Assembly (NCBI GenBank): GCA_022828595.1
Contig: JAKGHH010000001.1
Coordinates: 122,462,999-122,526,998, forward strand
DNA length: 64,000 bases
Reading direction: 5' to 3'
DNA from: Nelumbo lutea
Taxonomy: Eukaryota > Streptophyta > Magnoliopsida > Proteales > Nelumbonaceae
The number at the start of each line of letters is the position of its first letter. The first letter of the stretch is position 1. Positions 11,393 to 23,151 of the stretch are shown piece by piece. The position numbers and the translations under genes were made by a program. The notes below the pieces were generated by a model. It searched no databases. It was not told the origin of the DNA and was given only the letters and a program-made list of their open reading frames with translations.

Positions 11393-12247
11393 TGTTATGG
11401 GCCCGAGCGTAGGATCGCGTCACGGGTCGTTCCACGGCAGGAACCCCTGGTCTTCCCTTGCCTTTGGTCTTACGCACTGACCCTATTTTGCCTATCTAGT
11501 GGGTGATTTGTCCAAGAGACCACCCGAACTCTCCCTTGGGGTGATTTGTCCAAGAGACCACCCGAACTCTCCTTACTCTTTTCTTGACTGGAAAACTCAA
11601 TCCTTTATTTCAATTCGTAGCTCCTTAAATAGGAGATTACATAAGAGAATTCCTTGTTGGATTCGGCTAGGCTAGGGTAATCCAACTCAAACTAAAACTC
11701 CTAATTTCCTACTCAAACTAAAACTCATAACTCTTACTTAAGAAGATAAAATAAGATAAGGATAAGATAAGGGGTAAGGGATAAGGGATAAGGGATATGG
11801 GATAAGATTAAGCTGGCGGCGAGTTGGCATATTCAGATAAGGATGGGCCCACCCCTATGAGCTGTCGCGTGGGCCCCGCTCTTCTGCTGCTACCGGGTGC
11901 ATGCGCGCGGCTCCTGGTGCCCTGCCGCGCGTGCGGGCGTGCAGTGCTGCTGCAGCGCAGTGCGTGCGCGCGGCTCATGGTGTCGCTGCCTTGTGGTGCC
12001 GGCGTGTGCGCGGTGCGTGCTGCCGTGCAGTGCGCGCTGCTGCCTGGCGGTGCTTGTCGCGCGCCATGGTGCCGCTATCGTGTGGTGTCGGGCGTGTGCG
12101 TGCAGCGCCCTGTCGGGCGGTATGTGCCGCGTGCTGCTAGCGTGCTGTGCGGCGCTGCCGGGCGGTGCGTGCCGCTAGGCGGCCCGCTGTGTGTGCTACT
12201 GCCTATGACTGTGCTGCCGTGCGTTGCCGGGTGGTGTGTCCATAACA
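11393..12247 (-). mobile_element. Solo LTR, probably copia type, nested in Tat gag
   Basis: The insert starts TGTTATGGGCCC and ends GTCCATAACA, giving TGTTATGG...CCATAACA ends. It is flanked by GTGAG (11388-11392) and GTGCG (12248-12252), a 5-bp duplication with one change. Removing it restores adjacent gag motifs. On the minus strand it contains CTATTTAAGGAG, a plausible TATA region, and a 40-bp segment at 11507-11571 that is tandemly duplicated. The half near 12000 is very GC-rich with GTGCGTGC wording, unlike anything else here. Confidence 0.75.
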
Positions 12248-13372
12248 GTGCGGGCCACTCCTTTGAAGGTAGTGGAAAAGGCCACGCACATGCAGGACTC
12301 GCTGGCTCATACCAAGTGCATCTGGGACTGGAAGGCGTCCACATGGCCATTTGGATTGAAAGACCCATCATACTTGTCTAGAGGGGGGAGCTTGAAATCC
12401 TTTGGCATGGGAACAACAAGGAGTTCCAGAGATAGCGGGGAAGAAATCGAGAGGAGGGGGGTAGCTTTCACTTCAGCTGAGAATACCTCATCTTTTCCTT
12501 TGAACTCGAGAGAGGCTCTGGAAGCAGTTCAGCAAGCTCGCCGATGTCTTTGCTGCTGCTTTGCTGGTTCGGCGTTGGTGCTCAACACTTCGGTGTTGCC
12601 GAGCTCGATAGGCTCGAATTGCTGGTGATGACTCTGGACCGAAGGGCCCTGTCTATAGCCCGCTGCCAGGACATCGAATGGGTTGTCCACTAATGGGAGC
12701 TCAAATTGCGAAGGTTGCGGTGACACGGGCTTTACTGGCTGAGAGGCCCTTGACCCGCCCACAGGCTATGAGGCGGGTGTCAAGAGGGTAGCCGACCTCT
12801 CCTTCTTGCTACAGGAAGAGGCGTGGCTCTTGACCGGATCCTGGACCTGGGAAGTTTTTCCCCGGCGAGGCCGCTCACTCTGGCGGGTTGGATTGGCCTG
12901 CTTCGTGGCCGGGTGTCGAGGAGGAAGCGACGGTTGGGCCTAAGGCAGAGAGGGAAACTGCTACTGGTACTGGTACTGGGAATCCTGGTGCAGCACTTGT
13001 TGTTGGTAGAGTTGGAATTGTTGAAACTACTGCATTTGAGCCTACATGGCCCGCATGCATTGCACCAAGTCCTCCAATTGGTTTGGGTTGGCTGTCGGGG
13101 GCACAACCGACAGTTCAGCAAAGGATGCTCCTATTGTAGAAGGGAGCGGAGCAACTACGGGTGCCACTGTAAGAGGCACATTCAAACTAGGGACTCAGTC
13201 CACAGTGAGGGGGACAGTAAACTATCCAATGTAGACAGTAGGAAGCTGGGGCTGCTCCCCAGAAGCGTTCTGGCTGTTGCCACGTTCGGCATTGCTGGAA
13301 GAAGCCATGAAGAATGCTAAGTTTTTGGAAGAAGGTGTTGTAAAAGCTTGGAGGAAGGCTTTTAGAAGCATT

Positions 13373-13390
13373 TTCCACAGACGGCGCCAA
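13373..13390 (-). other. Primer binding site of the Tat element
   Basis: On the minus strand TTGGCGCCGTCTGTGG follows the LTR end (GCCGCATCA) by one base. The TGGCGCCGT part matches the start of the complement of tRNA-Asp, a primer type known in plant gypsy elements. The later bases diverge. Confidence 0.7.
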
Positions 13391-13391
13391 A

Positions 13392-14284
13392 TGATGCGGC
13401 ATGATCCGGGCACTCCTAGCTGATTGCTGACTGGCTCCTTGTTGGCAACGAACGACACCTGAGAAGATGAAGAAGAAGGATTCTCGGGGATTTGCCCGAC
13501 GGGAATACTCCGAAAATTAAGTTAGAACGCTGGGGAGGAAGAAGAGAGAGTATAAAAGGCTAAGAGTATAGATCGCGCTGGATCACTATGTCTCAAGATT
13601 TGCTCGAGAGCAAGTAAGCGTGCAAGTTCAGATCTAAATCGGGGGAGAGCTTGTCTCACCGCTTAAAGGGCTTTTATAGGGGCGTTCTTGTCAAATCAAG
13701 CGTAACCACCATTGGGCTCCTGTCATAGTTGTTACCTGCCAGGGCTGCATAGGTGATCGTTACAATGCACTACCCGCTTGGCTGAGTGGCACGTCTTCGA
13801 AGAGACAGACACGCCACCATCTGTCGAGAGATGTGGGGCAGACTGTCAATCGGGCAGGGACTGTGCCGTCAGTCGAGAGACGTGGCACAGTCTAACGAGC
13901 ACGGTCTTGTCAGATGGAAGTTTCCTGAGAGCGTCACATCACAGTCGCAAGTTACTTCGTAGCGGGCTATCCGCAAGCTACTTTGTAGCAAGCTCTTAGG
14001 GGTACTTCGAGGTAACCCTTATCAAGGTTGGTCTTTGGGGCAGTTCTTCTGCCCAGGTGCTAGAGTGAATTGGTTTCCCTAGCTCGCGAGCTGAAATAAT
14101 CTTTAAGTATTCCCTTCTCAGTAGCTCAGGGGATCTGGAGCTCGCGTTGTAGCGAGCTCCCCCTATAGAGAGCTATGACGTAGCGAGTTGTTCTACAGAC
14201 TCGTTACTTGGTCGCAGTCAAACCAAGCTGTTGAGTTGTTGCTCGTGCTGAGTCAGGTCCATGTGGCATCATCTCAGTAGGTCA
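13392..14284 (-). repeat. 5' LTR of the Tat element
   Basis: Starts TGATGCGGCATGATCC and aligns with 2522-3420 almost throughout, including TATAAAAGGC. Similarity stops at CATCATCTCAGTAG. The expected final CATCCTCCATCA is absent, replaced by about 20 unrelated bases before TACATTAG. Confidence 0.85.
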
Positions 14285-14305
14285 GTATCTCTGTAACTGG
14301 TCTAC

Positions 14306-15020
14306 ATTAGACCAACCCAGTACGTTCTTTATTTTCGTTATTTATCCCCAGACTCGATGGAGGATGTTTGGCAACTTAGCGTTTTACAAACGTTCTGTTT
14401 TATAAGTATTTCCCATGTATAAGCCTTTTTATTGTTTAGAATTTACATTTCCCTACAACACATCCAATGGTGTATTAGAAACATTATGGCAAATACGGGA
14501 GATGTTCTGTGGGCTACTTGTGGGGTGCAGAGGTGAACTCTTTTGTTTTATCTGTTTTTTCTTTTTTTTTTCTTTTTTTGTATTTGATAGGAAATGCGAG
14601 CTGACTCGGTGTTTAAAGTATTTTTCACTTATTATTATAATACATTTATAATGACAATCGTCTGATATCTCAAAAAAAATGTTTCAGCTATTTTCAAAAG
14701 TTTCAATGTGCCACGTCAACTTGTTGATTTAAGAATAACAAGGCGATTAAAGAAGCGTCAATTTTTATGATTCAAGAAACCGAATACTAGAACTAATTAA
14801 TCATTGCAGCAACGTTTTTCTTAAAACGTTGTCATTATATAGTATTGTAGTCGAAATTCTTCAAATTAGGCAGCCCAATTGCCATCTCTCATTGTTCATT
14901 AGTGATTTGTTGACTTTTAAGGGGCTTAAAAGTTGGGCTTAAGAGTTAAGGCCAAGATTCGAGAGCGCAAGATCTTGGGCCTGGGTTGGGTTCGGGTTGG
15001 TCAAATCAGTAATATTATTT
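14306..15020. other. Intergenic, no gene seen
   Basis: AT-rich sequence with a pyrimidine run near 14550-14580 and an inverted ACGTTTTTCTTAAAACGT string near 14811. Around 14930-15000 it holds GGGCTTGGGTTCGGG-like text of a decayed repeat. No reading frame or RNA gene is supported. Confidence 0.35.
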
Positions 15021-15029
15021 TTAAACCCA

Positions 15030-16281
15030 CTCTAAAATGATGGTGATGATAATAACCAGTAAGCAAAGGACCTTATTGGTTGAACCGTTAATCTATTTAA
15101 CCAGGAAAATGGATTATGATTAAGACATTAATTCATTTTTTTATTTGTATTTTGTCCATTTCTATCTCTACTAACAGTAATTCTCATTTTTCAAACATAT
15201 TTTTGTTTAATATGAAAAATATATAATATCAATGTATGTTCAAATTTTTTTATAAAATTTATAAAAATTTATATATTTTTATTTTTTATTATTTAATTTA
15301 TGAGATACTGAAAATTACTTATTTACCAAGAGGAAATGCAATTTCAATATATTGTTTGAACATTAGTTTTTAGTATTGTGGTCAAATCAATTATTTATAT
15401 ATATAATTCATATATAATATATACGTTATTTATTATTTATTTATAATATGTTATTTATTTTGCATTTTTGTAAACTTTTTATATGATGAAAATAGTTGAA
15501 ATATACTTATATTTTTTTTTGTTTTTTTACTTCAACTAATGTATTTTTCTTTTCTTAATAATTTATTACTTTTTTAAAAAATTAAATTGGATCGCATTAG
15601 ATTCAAATATCTAACATCTTGATCGGATTTGGATTCGAATCAATATTTATGAGATCTAGTTGAATCTTTGTATCAGATTAGATTTGAATATACCCTAATT
15701 CAAATCTTATCTGATTTGTTTGCATCCTTACCAAACCACTTGCCTACAATGACCTATCTAATTAAACTATTGAACCATTTGACATGGTTAGTTGGGTCAT
15801 GTGTTAGACATTAATGCTCTTTTTTTTATCCTAAATTTTATCTCATTTCTATCTTTAATAAAAATAATTCTCATTAATAATCACAACTTTTATATGATGA
15901 ATATATAATATTATATAATGTACTCAAAATTATCGATAAATTTCTACATTTTTTAGAATTTTATGTGTTTTATCATTTAATAATAACATCCATTTGACAT
16001 GAATAGTTTAACCACTAACCCATCACTTGGATGAAAAAACCATTTTACTTTTTCAATTGATTTAAAATCATGTATTCCATTTTTATCATCGATTAAAGTA
16101 ATTCTTATTTTCACATTTATTTTTGTTTAATAAGGTTAATATATAACAATAGAATTGTATCAAAATGCCTTATACAAAGCTTATATTTTTCTTTGAGTTT
16201 ACACACACACACACACACACGTATATATGTAATTAATGAATATCAAATATATACATGCATACGTATACATACATACATACA

Positions 16282-16345
<64 letters not shown>

Positions 16346-17390
16346 ACTTAGTTATGACATCATAGATTGACTCATTTAACCTGAAATGGTAGTTCATTGA
16401 CCTACTTACCTTCTAGATATAGAAATGGTTTCATTTTCAAACTGATTTTAAATTTTGCATTTCATTTATATCATTGATAAAATAATTATTATTTATCATA
16501 CTTATTTTTGTTTATATTATTTGTATATAATATTATAGATGTGCTCAAAATTGTTTCGTATTTGCTTGTACTATTCTATTTTAAAATTTTTATTTTTAAT
16601 TATACAACATGGATTAACTTATTTGACTTAAAAGGTTGAACCACTAACCCACCCCCTAGATAGGAAGATGGTTTAATTTCCCATTGTCTTTAAGTTGTAT
16701 ATATGATGTCCATCATTAATAAAATTATGTCCATTTTATCATAGCTATTTTTTAATATGACAAATATATAATAATAGAAACATGTCCTTTTTTTTCAAAT
16801 TTTCTTTTTTTTTTCTATATTTTTTGTATTTCTTATATTTCTAAGTTTGTATTATTTATTTATGTCATCATAAAATTATCCATTTGACCCAAATGGTTAA
16901 AGTACTTACTCATGACCTAGATGGAAAATATGATTTCATTTCTAGGTTTATTTTAAAAATATTAAATTTCATTCTATTAATAATTATTGTGTATGGATTT
17001 ATTAGTGGAATTTGTATTATTTATTTATGACATCAAGAAATTATCCATTTGACACAAATGGTTGAACTACTTATCCACCACCTAAATGAAAAATGTGATT
17101 TGATTTCTATGTTTATTTTAAAATTATTAAATTCCATTCTGTTAATAATTATTGTGTATGGATTAATTAGTGAAATTTAATGATGGTAAACAAAAGTATA
17201 AATGTTGGATTCAATGAGAGAGAATGTGATTTATTTAATGACTTAATGAGAGGTAATTGAATGTACTTAATGATATTCTTTTAATTACATTTTCTACCCT
17301 TTCAATGGAGATGTGCTAAATTCAAGATGAGGGGTATTTTAGTAAAGAAAAATTCTAAAAGCCAATACCTCCTCATTCACACTATATGCA
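15030..17390 (-). repeat. Diverged array of AT-rich units, probably an inverted Helitron body
   Basis: A unit of about 160-260 bp recurs at roughly 15060, 15760, 15985, 16350, 16610, 16870 and 17030. Each unit reads approximately ATTTGACCCAAATGGTTGAACCACTAACCCACCACCTAGATGGAAAATGGTTTCATTTC, then AATTCTTATTTT, then TAATATATAATA. The same unit appears in opposite orientation inside the Helitron at 26318-28534. The right edge (17300-17390) matches the inverse of that Helitron's 5' region, including an inverted TACTAAAATACCCC. Confidence 0.6.
16201..16341. repeat. Compound microsatellite (CA)n, (CATA)n, (AT)n
   Basis: CACACACA at 16201-16220, ten or more ATAC/CATA units at about 16260-16310, then a pure AT run to 16341. 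Confidence 0.95.
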
Positions 17391-17417
17391 ATTTGAACAA
17401 AAATGCAATATGCAAAA

Positions 17418-17775
17418 TCTATACTATATTAATTAAAAGTGTAATGAGAGTGCAACTTTTATTTGACTAAAATATCCCAATTTTTGAATTTGGTTGTTCT
17501 TTAATTACAGAGACAAAAATGTAATTTGAACAACCACTTTTCTCTCCTTTCATTAAGTCCTATACTTAAGGCATTAACTCTCATTAGCATTCATTGAATC
17601 CTATATTAACTAACTATATTAAATAAAAATAAGCATGATAAAGAATAATCGTTTTTATTAATGATAGAAATAAATACAAATTTAAAACCAACACATAAAT
17701 GGAATTGGTTTATTGTTTGGTGGCGACTCAACAATTCAACCTTTTGGGTCAAATATATAAACCCAAGATGTTGTG

Positions 17776-17858
<83 letters not shown>

Positions 17859-17885
17859 CAAAATATAAAGATATAAAAAATATAT
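17418..17885 (+). mobile_element. Helitron 5' end and partial body
   Basis: After an A, the sequence TCTATACTATATTAATTAAA matches the typical plant Helitron 5' terminus. The following text (TTTGACTAAAATATCCCAA, TCTCCTTTCATTAAGTCC) parallels the Helitron at 26318. No CTAG-type 3' terminus with hairpin was found before the repeat decays. Confidence 0.55.
17776..17855. repeat. (AAT)n microsatellite, about 26 units
   Basis: Uninterrupted AAT/ATA trinucleotides. The poly-Leu and poly-Asn ORFs overlapping it are artefacts of the repeat. Confidence 0.95.
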
Positions 17886-18553
17886 ATATAGAAAATTTTG
17901 GAAACAGCATGGACCTAGGCTCGGGCCAGGTGCGGACCTAAAAAATAAAAAATCTGATTTTTTGGGTCCAAGCCCAACCAGAAAATTTTAAGCCGGGTTG
18001 GTTTGGGCTCAGACTGGGCCTGCCCTCACCCCTAATTTTTCTGTTCACCTGAGGATTAGTTGTCTGAGGAATTTGATCGACAAAGCCCAACTCAACATCT
18101 CAATTTACAGAGACCCAAACTAAATGTAATAACACTGAGAGTGAAAACTATGAAATACATTTTAGGGAGAAAGACCGTACTTCTCATGTTGTTTAGTCTT
18201 GATTTAAGCGGGAGGAGGGAAGTTAGAAATTAAAATGATTGATTCTGAGTTTCACTCCTTGAGAACCCTAGGAACTGGATAATTCACATTTTGGTTCTTT
18301 CCGTAGCTTTCAGTTGATCATCCGACCGTAGAGAACTCCAATTCTCCATAGAATTTTCTTGGATTCTAGAATAATGAAATTTCTGTGATTTGATTGAGAC
18401 AGTCATGTTATGGTGTTCTTCGCTAATTTATTTTGTTCAGTTAAGTGAGTTGTATATATTTTTATGTCGACCAGTTTTTTTGTTCTGGCCATCCAACTGG
18501 GTATTGTATATGAACCATATTCTTCTCTTTTATGTACATTTTCATTTTTTTAA
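17886..18553. other. Intergenic; fragment of a GGGCC-rich repeat, otherwise nothing
   Basis: 17900-18040 has GGCTCGGGCCAGG and GGGCTCAGACTGGGCC wording like the subterminal parts of the hAT-like element at 52779, but without recognisable ends. 18050-18553 shows no gene. The open frame from 18390 has no recognisable product. Confidence 0.35.
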
Positions 18554-19229
18554 TGGAAATTGTCTAAAATTCATTATGACTTTTCAACATTTCTCTAAAA
18601 CTCACCATAACTTTTCAAAACGTCTAGGGAACCTCAGCCATGTCAGTAAGTTGATGTTAAATGGACTAACCGATGTTGGTAGATTACTATTTTACCTTTC
18701 ATTCTGTTGTAAATGAAAAATAAAGTAAAACTTTGATAAAAAATAACAAAAATATATCTCAAATATTTCATTCTAAAAGATTTTCTGCCCTTTTTACATA
18801 TTTAACTAAAAAGGGAACATCAAAAAAAAAAAAAAAAGAATGCTTTTGATTCAAATCAAACCCATCTAACACTCCATATCTTCTTGGACAACACAACTAT
18901 CACTTTATTCCCTTTAATTTCAAATGCAACAAGAACCCATATCAAGAAAAGATGTATGGTCAAGAAGAGGGCACGAGGCTCTATAGGATCCAACTTCCAC
19001 TTCTATCACATGTCAGTTAGAACAAAGGTGTATTGAATAAAAATTAGGCTGACATGCCATTCCGGGGCAGTTTGGTCAAAAAAATTGCATTTTTGTTGAC
19101 ATAGACAACTTCTGTCAATGAACACTAACAGTGCTCTACTGGATGATGAGTTATGAAAAACAAAAAAGTCATTGACATGGGGTTCCCTGGATGTTTTGAA
19201 AAGTCATGGCGAGGTTTAGACAATTTCTC
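18554..19229. mobile_element. Long-TIR transposon (676 bp, MULE-like)
   Basis: The left end GGAAATTGTCTAAAA...CTTTTCAAAACGTCTAGGGAACC is mirrored by the right end GGTTCCCTGGATGTTTTGAAAAG...TTTAGACAATTTC. The terminal inverted repeat is about 60 bp, with a short partial duplication in the left arm. TTTTTTTAA occurs immediately outside both ends (18545-18553 and 19230-19238), a 9-bp duplication, though low in complexity. The interior has no transposase frame. Long TIRs plus 9-bp duplications fit the Mutator group. Confidence 0.6.
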
Positions 19230-19238
19230 TTTTTTTAA

Positions 19239-22200
19239 GCAAAATAGAAACTCACTTCATTCATTGGATATAAAAAGTTACATGTGATGATGAAGCATAG
19301 TTATACAAAACAGCAGGGTCGGAAGTCTGATATTAATCTTCTTATATGAGTTTCATGGAGTTGCTCAATTCATTGACTGGTTCTTCTACCTGCGTTAATA
19401 TAGTCTATTAGAGTTGTGCTTTCAGAAAATACCAAGGTACTATCTGTATGTACTGCTGTAGTTGCTCGGAATCCTACTAGTAGTTGTTGGATTTCAGCAT
19501 CGTAGCTGTTGATGGCCCAACATGGCCTCCCTTCAGCAGTGACAGTAGGAAGTTGGAGGGTGAACCCTCATCTGGTATTACCAATGAGTGGATCAAATGA
19601 GCCATCAATTTGAAGTGTTGGAATAGATGTGTGTGATGATGGTCGACTAATAACTGGAATGATGTATTGTGATGATCCCTGAGGTAAGTATGGCAATGCT
19701 TTCTGCAGCACATCCATGGGCTTAGGCTGAGAGTTATCAAAGTTTTTTTTGTTTTGGTTACGGGTTTCCCAGATAAAGTAAGCTAGTACACAGAACTTGC
19801 TAAGGTTATATCGTATTCTTTGTTTATCTAGAGTACTGTGTTGTAATAGTAATAACAAGATACTATGTATTGGTTTTGGAGAAATGATATCTAGGCTTAG
19901 ACCCAATTGCTTTCCACACCAAATGGACCTAGCAAATTAAATGAGAACTTAAAGAACAAGTGAATGGAGTTCTCTTTTTCTTGTTGACAAAGGCAGCAAA
20001 GCTGGTCTTCACTGTTTAACCATCTGAGACATCTATCCTTGGTTAACAGTCCTTCCCATAAAACAAAGACTTGGAATCTAATTGGAATTTTGAGCTGCCA
20101 AAGTAGTTTCCAATTAAAGTGCTTACCTGAGGTAGATGCTTGGAGACTGAGGAATGAAGGATACACTAATTTTACTTTTACTGTATAGAGGCCTGGGTTA
20201 TTTCTTGATCTCTAAATAATTTTGTCATTGTTAAAGTCAGTTTGTGGCTCAATATATAGCTAAGATGTGAGAGATGGTACTTGCATTAAAGTATTGATGG
20301 AGTCTCTGAAGATTCAAGGTTCCATCTATGTTCAGGAGATTACATACTTGAAGATCTATGAGTTGTTTGCTACGCGAGGTGTGCCCCCAGGTAGAATTGG
20401 GATCCAAGGATTGTATAGAGCTGAGATGGAAGGGACATCCTCGATTATCCACCACAAGTCTGCTGATTTTAGCACACTACAGCAATTTGTGAGCTTGTTG
20501 CCACCATTGAGAGTTCTGTCTTCCTTTTTTTAGCTTGAAAAATAGTAGAATGGGGGAAGTATTTTTCTTTTATTATTGTACACGGTCCAGAGATTTCAGT
20601 TGTTTGTGATGAGCCTCCAGAATTGTTTACCGAACATTGCTTTATTCATGATGCCATTATTGCGCAAGCTAAGTCCACCTTGTGATTTAGGACGACACAA
20701 CTTCTCCCAACCTATAGTATGTTTGGATGGTTGATCCCGTCACTCCACCAAAATGTTCTAGAGACTTGATCCATTTGTGACAACATGTTTGAGGGCAGAA
20801 TTGATGAGGCCATGGAGTAGGTGGGTATTAATTGAAGTACACATTTAACCAATGTTATGTCTTGCCTGTATGAGTAGTTTAGAACTCTAGGAGTTTACTC
20901 TAAAGATGATTCAGTTTAAAAGTTCTTTGTGGGATGACTATTGACGGGTTTGACTCCTATTCTAATTCCCAAATATTTTGACTTTAAGAATTTTTGGTGA
21001 TGCTGGGGGATATTTATATTAAAGTTGACACTGGATTTCCCATAATTAATCCTTCAGCCTAAAATAGTCTTGAACCTATTTAGTATGTGGACTAGCCCTC
21101 TCACGTGTGATATATCAGCCTTGCAGAAAAGAATGTAATCATCGGCAAATAATAGATGGGTTATAGGGGTGCCGGTGTGACAAATTTTAACACCTTCAAT
21201 CTCTCCTTTGATTAGAGCTTCTTGGAGTAGTTGTGTTAGCACTTCCATGCCAATGACAAACAAATAAGGAGATAATGGGTCACCTTGTCTGAGTCCATGA
21301 TTTAGATGAAAGTGTTCATGGGTTTTCCCTGAAATTTTGATAGAGTAGGTGGTTGTAAATATACATTGATGGATTAAGTTGCACTATTATGTAGGGAAGC
21401 CCATTTTTTGTAGGACATGATGAGGAAAAACCCACCCCATTCTGTCAAAATCCATGGGCATGTCCAACTAGAGTATTATGTACCCTTTACCTTTCTTTTG
21501 ACTTCTCATGGTGTGGGTAATTTCCTTTGCTAGAAGGATGTTGTCCACTATTTGTCTGTCCTTGAGGAATCCAGATTGGAATGGTGAGATTATTTCCTAC
21601 AGTATTGGTTGCATTCTTAGCACTAGCCACTTGGAGATGATTTTGTAGAGCACGTTATACAAGATAATCAATATGTAGAGGTGTCCAGTGGTGCATTATT
21701 TTTTGGAACAAAGACTACATTGGTTTATTTCCCTGGGCAAATGTTATGTGTTGAAGAAATGCAATACAATATTATGGATATCATGTCCCACTAGGTTCCA
21801 ACAATGTTGGTATAAGTTGTGAATCCATTTGGACCAGGAGCTTTGTAGGGAATCATTTGTTTCACCATGGTGCTAAGTTTCTCAAGTGTGTGAGAGGTAA
21901 GAAGAGAATTTATGTGATTGGGCTGTAGAGATGGTAGTGTAATATTGTTCAGCAAGCTACCCTTAAAGGATTCAAGATTGCCTTTGGTTTCCATTATCTT
22001 ATTTTTGAAGGGTGCAACAATTTCTTCTTTGCTGGAAGTCCATGATCCATCACGGTCTCTATCCATTCTATGTTCTTTTTGGAGTTTTTGTGGTTTGCCA
22101 AGTAGTGGAAATTTTTGGTGTTTTTGTCACCTTCTTTGAGCTACAATTCCCGAGATTTGAGTCTCTAGAGATGTTCCTCTTTGATTAGCCAGTAGTATTG

Positions 22201-22243
22201 ATATTATTGAGTGAAAGACTTAATGGCAAGGATTAAAGTATTG
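19239..22243 (-). pseudogene. LINE (L1-type) RT, zf-RVT and RNase H, degenerate
   Basis: On the minus strand, text near 22066-21791 contains MIPYKAPGPNGF, the start of an L1 RT domain. 21263-21054 carries HLLFADDYILF, the RT catalytic FADD box. 20166-19897 reads WKLLWQLKIPIRFQVFVLWE with CCLCQQEKENSIHLF, the zf-RVT zinc-finger region. 19640-19400 contains IDGSFDPLIGN and a later TDSTLVF, an RNase H-like tail. Frames are broken throughout and no full ORF remains. The T-rich left edge is the expected inverted poly(A) end. An endonuclease-like piece at 24836-24555 may belong to the same element, separated by a solo LTR. Confidence 0.8.
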
Positions 22244-22248
22244 GGTAT

Positions 22249-23146
22249 TGATGTGGCGTAATCCGGCTGCTCCCTGCTGGAGATGATCTAGCTGCCAGCA
22301 ACGACGAAAATCGGGGTAACCTGCAAGAGAGGAGTCAGAGATCCCGGGGTGACTGACTCGGTGAGGACACTCTGATGGCTAAGTTAGCACACAGTAGTTG
22401 TAGTAGAGAGCTTGAAGCTGATAACAGTGAGTTTGAGAGATAGAGAGCAAAGATTACGCATAAAAAACATACTTCGCCCCTAGGGTGTGAGATCTTTATA
22501 TACTGGAGTCCTAATGGGTTTGGTGGAGTAGGTCCTGAATTTCCGCTACGTCAGGTCCCGTTATCCTGTTAGTTGGGAGTAACGTCTCCTGTTGTGAGGT
22601 CGGCCATCCTCGTCTGAATCGGGGAGTGGGTGAACTAATGTAGCCATTACAAAGTACGGTCTCCTGGGATGCGGGATACGGAGGTGCGTTCCTCGAGGTT
22701 GCCATGCGGAGGTTGACCAGACTAGGTAGCGGGTTGCTTGTGAAGTGTCGGACTGCTTGGTGGCAAGCTGCCTAGTGGTGAGCTGCTTGAGCTCGCGTTC
22801 CACAAACTTGATCTGCCCCGAATACCGAAGTGCTTTAGTACCGAGGTGTTCTTGCACCGAGGTAGGCATGTCCCGTGGTGGCTCATCTATTCGAGTTTGA
22901 TCTGTACCGGACTTGGTACTGCTGTCCTGGTCGCGAACTGGTGCTGTGACGATCTTAGCCTGAAGTAACTTTAGCTCGGGGTACCAGGGTACCCCAGCTC
23001 TCTTTATAGCGAGCTAATTTATGCTGAGCTATCACCTGTGTTGAGTCATGTCCACGTGTTGATCTGATCATGTTGAGTTGTCACTTATGTTGAGTCACAT
23101 CCACATGCCTCTTGATTACGAGGTCGGGCCAACTTCCCCTTCATCA
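22249..23146 (-). mobile_element. Solo LTR of a Tat-like gypsy element (898 bp)
   Basis: Begins TGATGTGGCGTAATCC and ends CCCCTTCATCA. It is flanked by identical GGTAT at 22244-22248 and 23147-23151, a perfect 5-bp target duplication. Its ends and several inner strings (GCTGAGTCA, CACTCC) resemble the LTRs at 2522 and 13392, but overall it is clearly diverged, so it is a different subfamily. It lies within or at the edge of the LINE. Confidence 0.85.
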
Positions 23147-23151
23147 GGTAT

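Noticed and set aside
11824..12628. Long overlapping plus-strand frames in the GC-rich block
   Set aside because: They come from low-complexity GTGCGTGC sequence inside the solo LTR and have no recognisable domains. Frames are open on several strands at once, as expected for high GC.
17606..17876. Poly-Leu and poly-Asn frames
   Set aside because: Generated entirely by the (AAT)n microsatellite.
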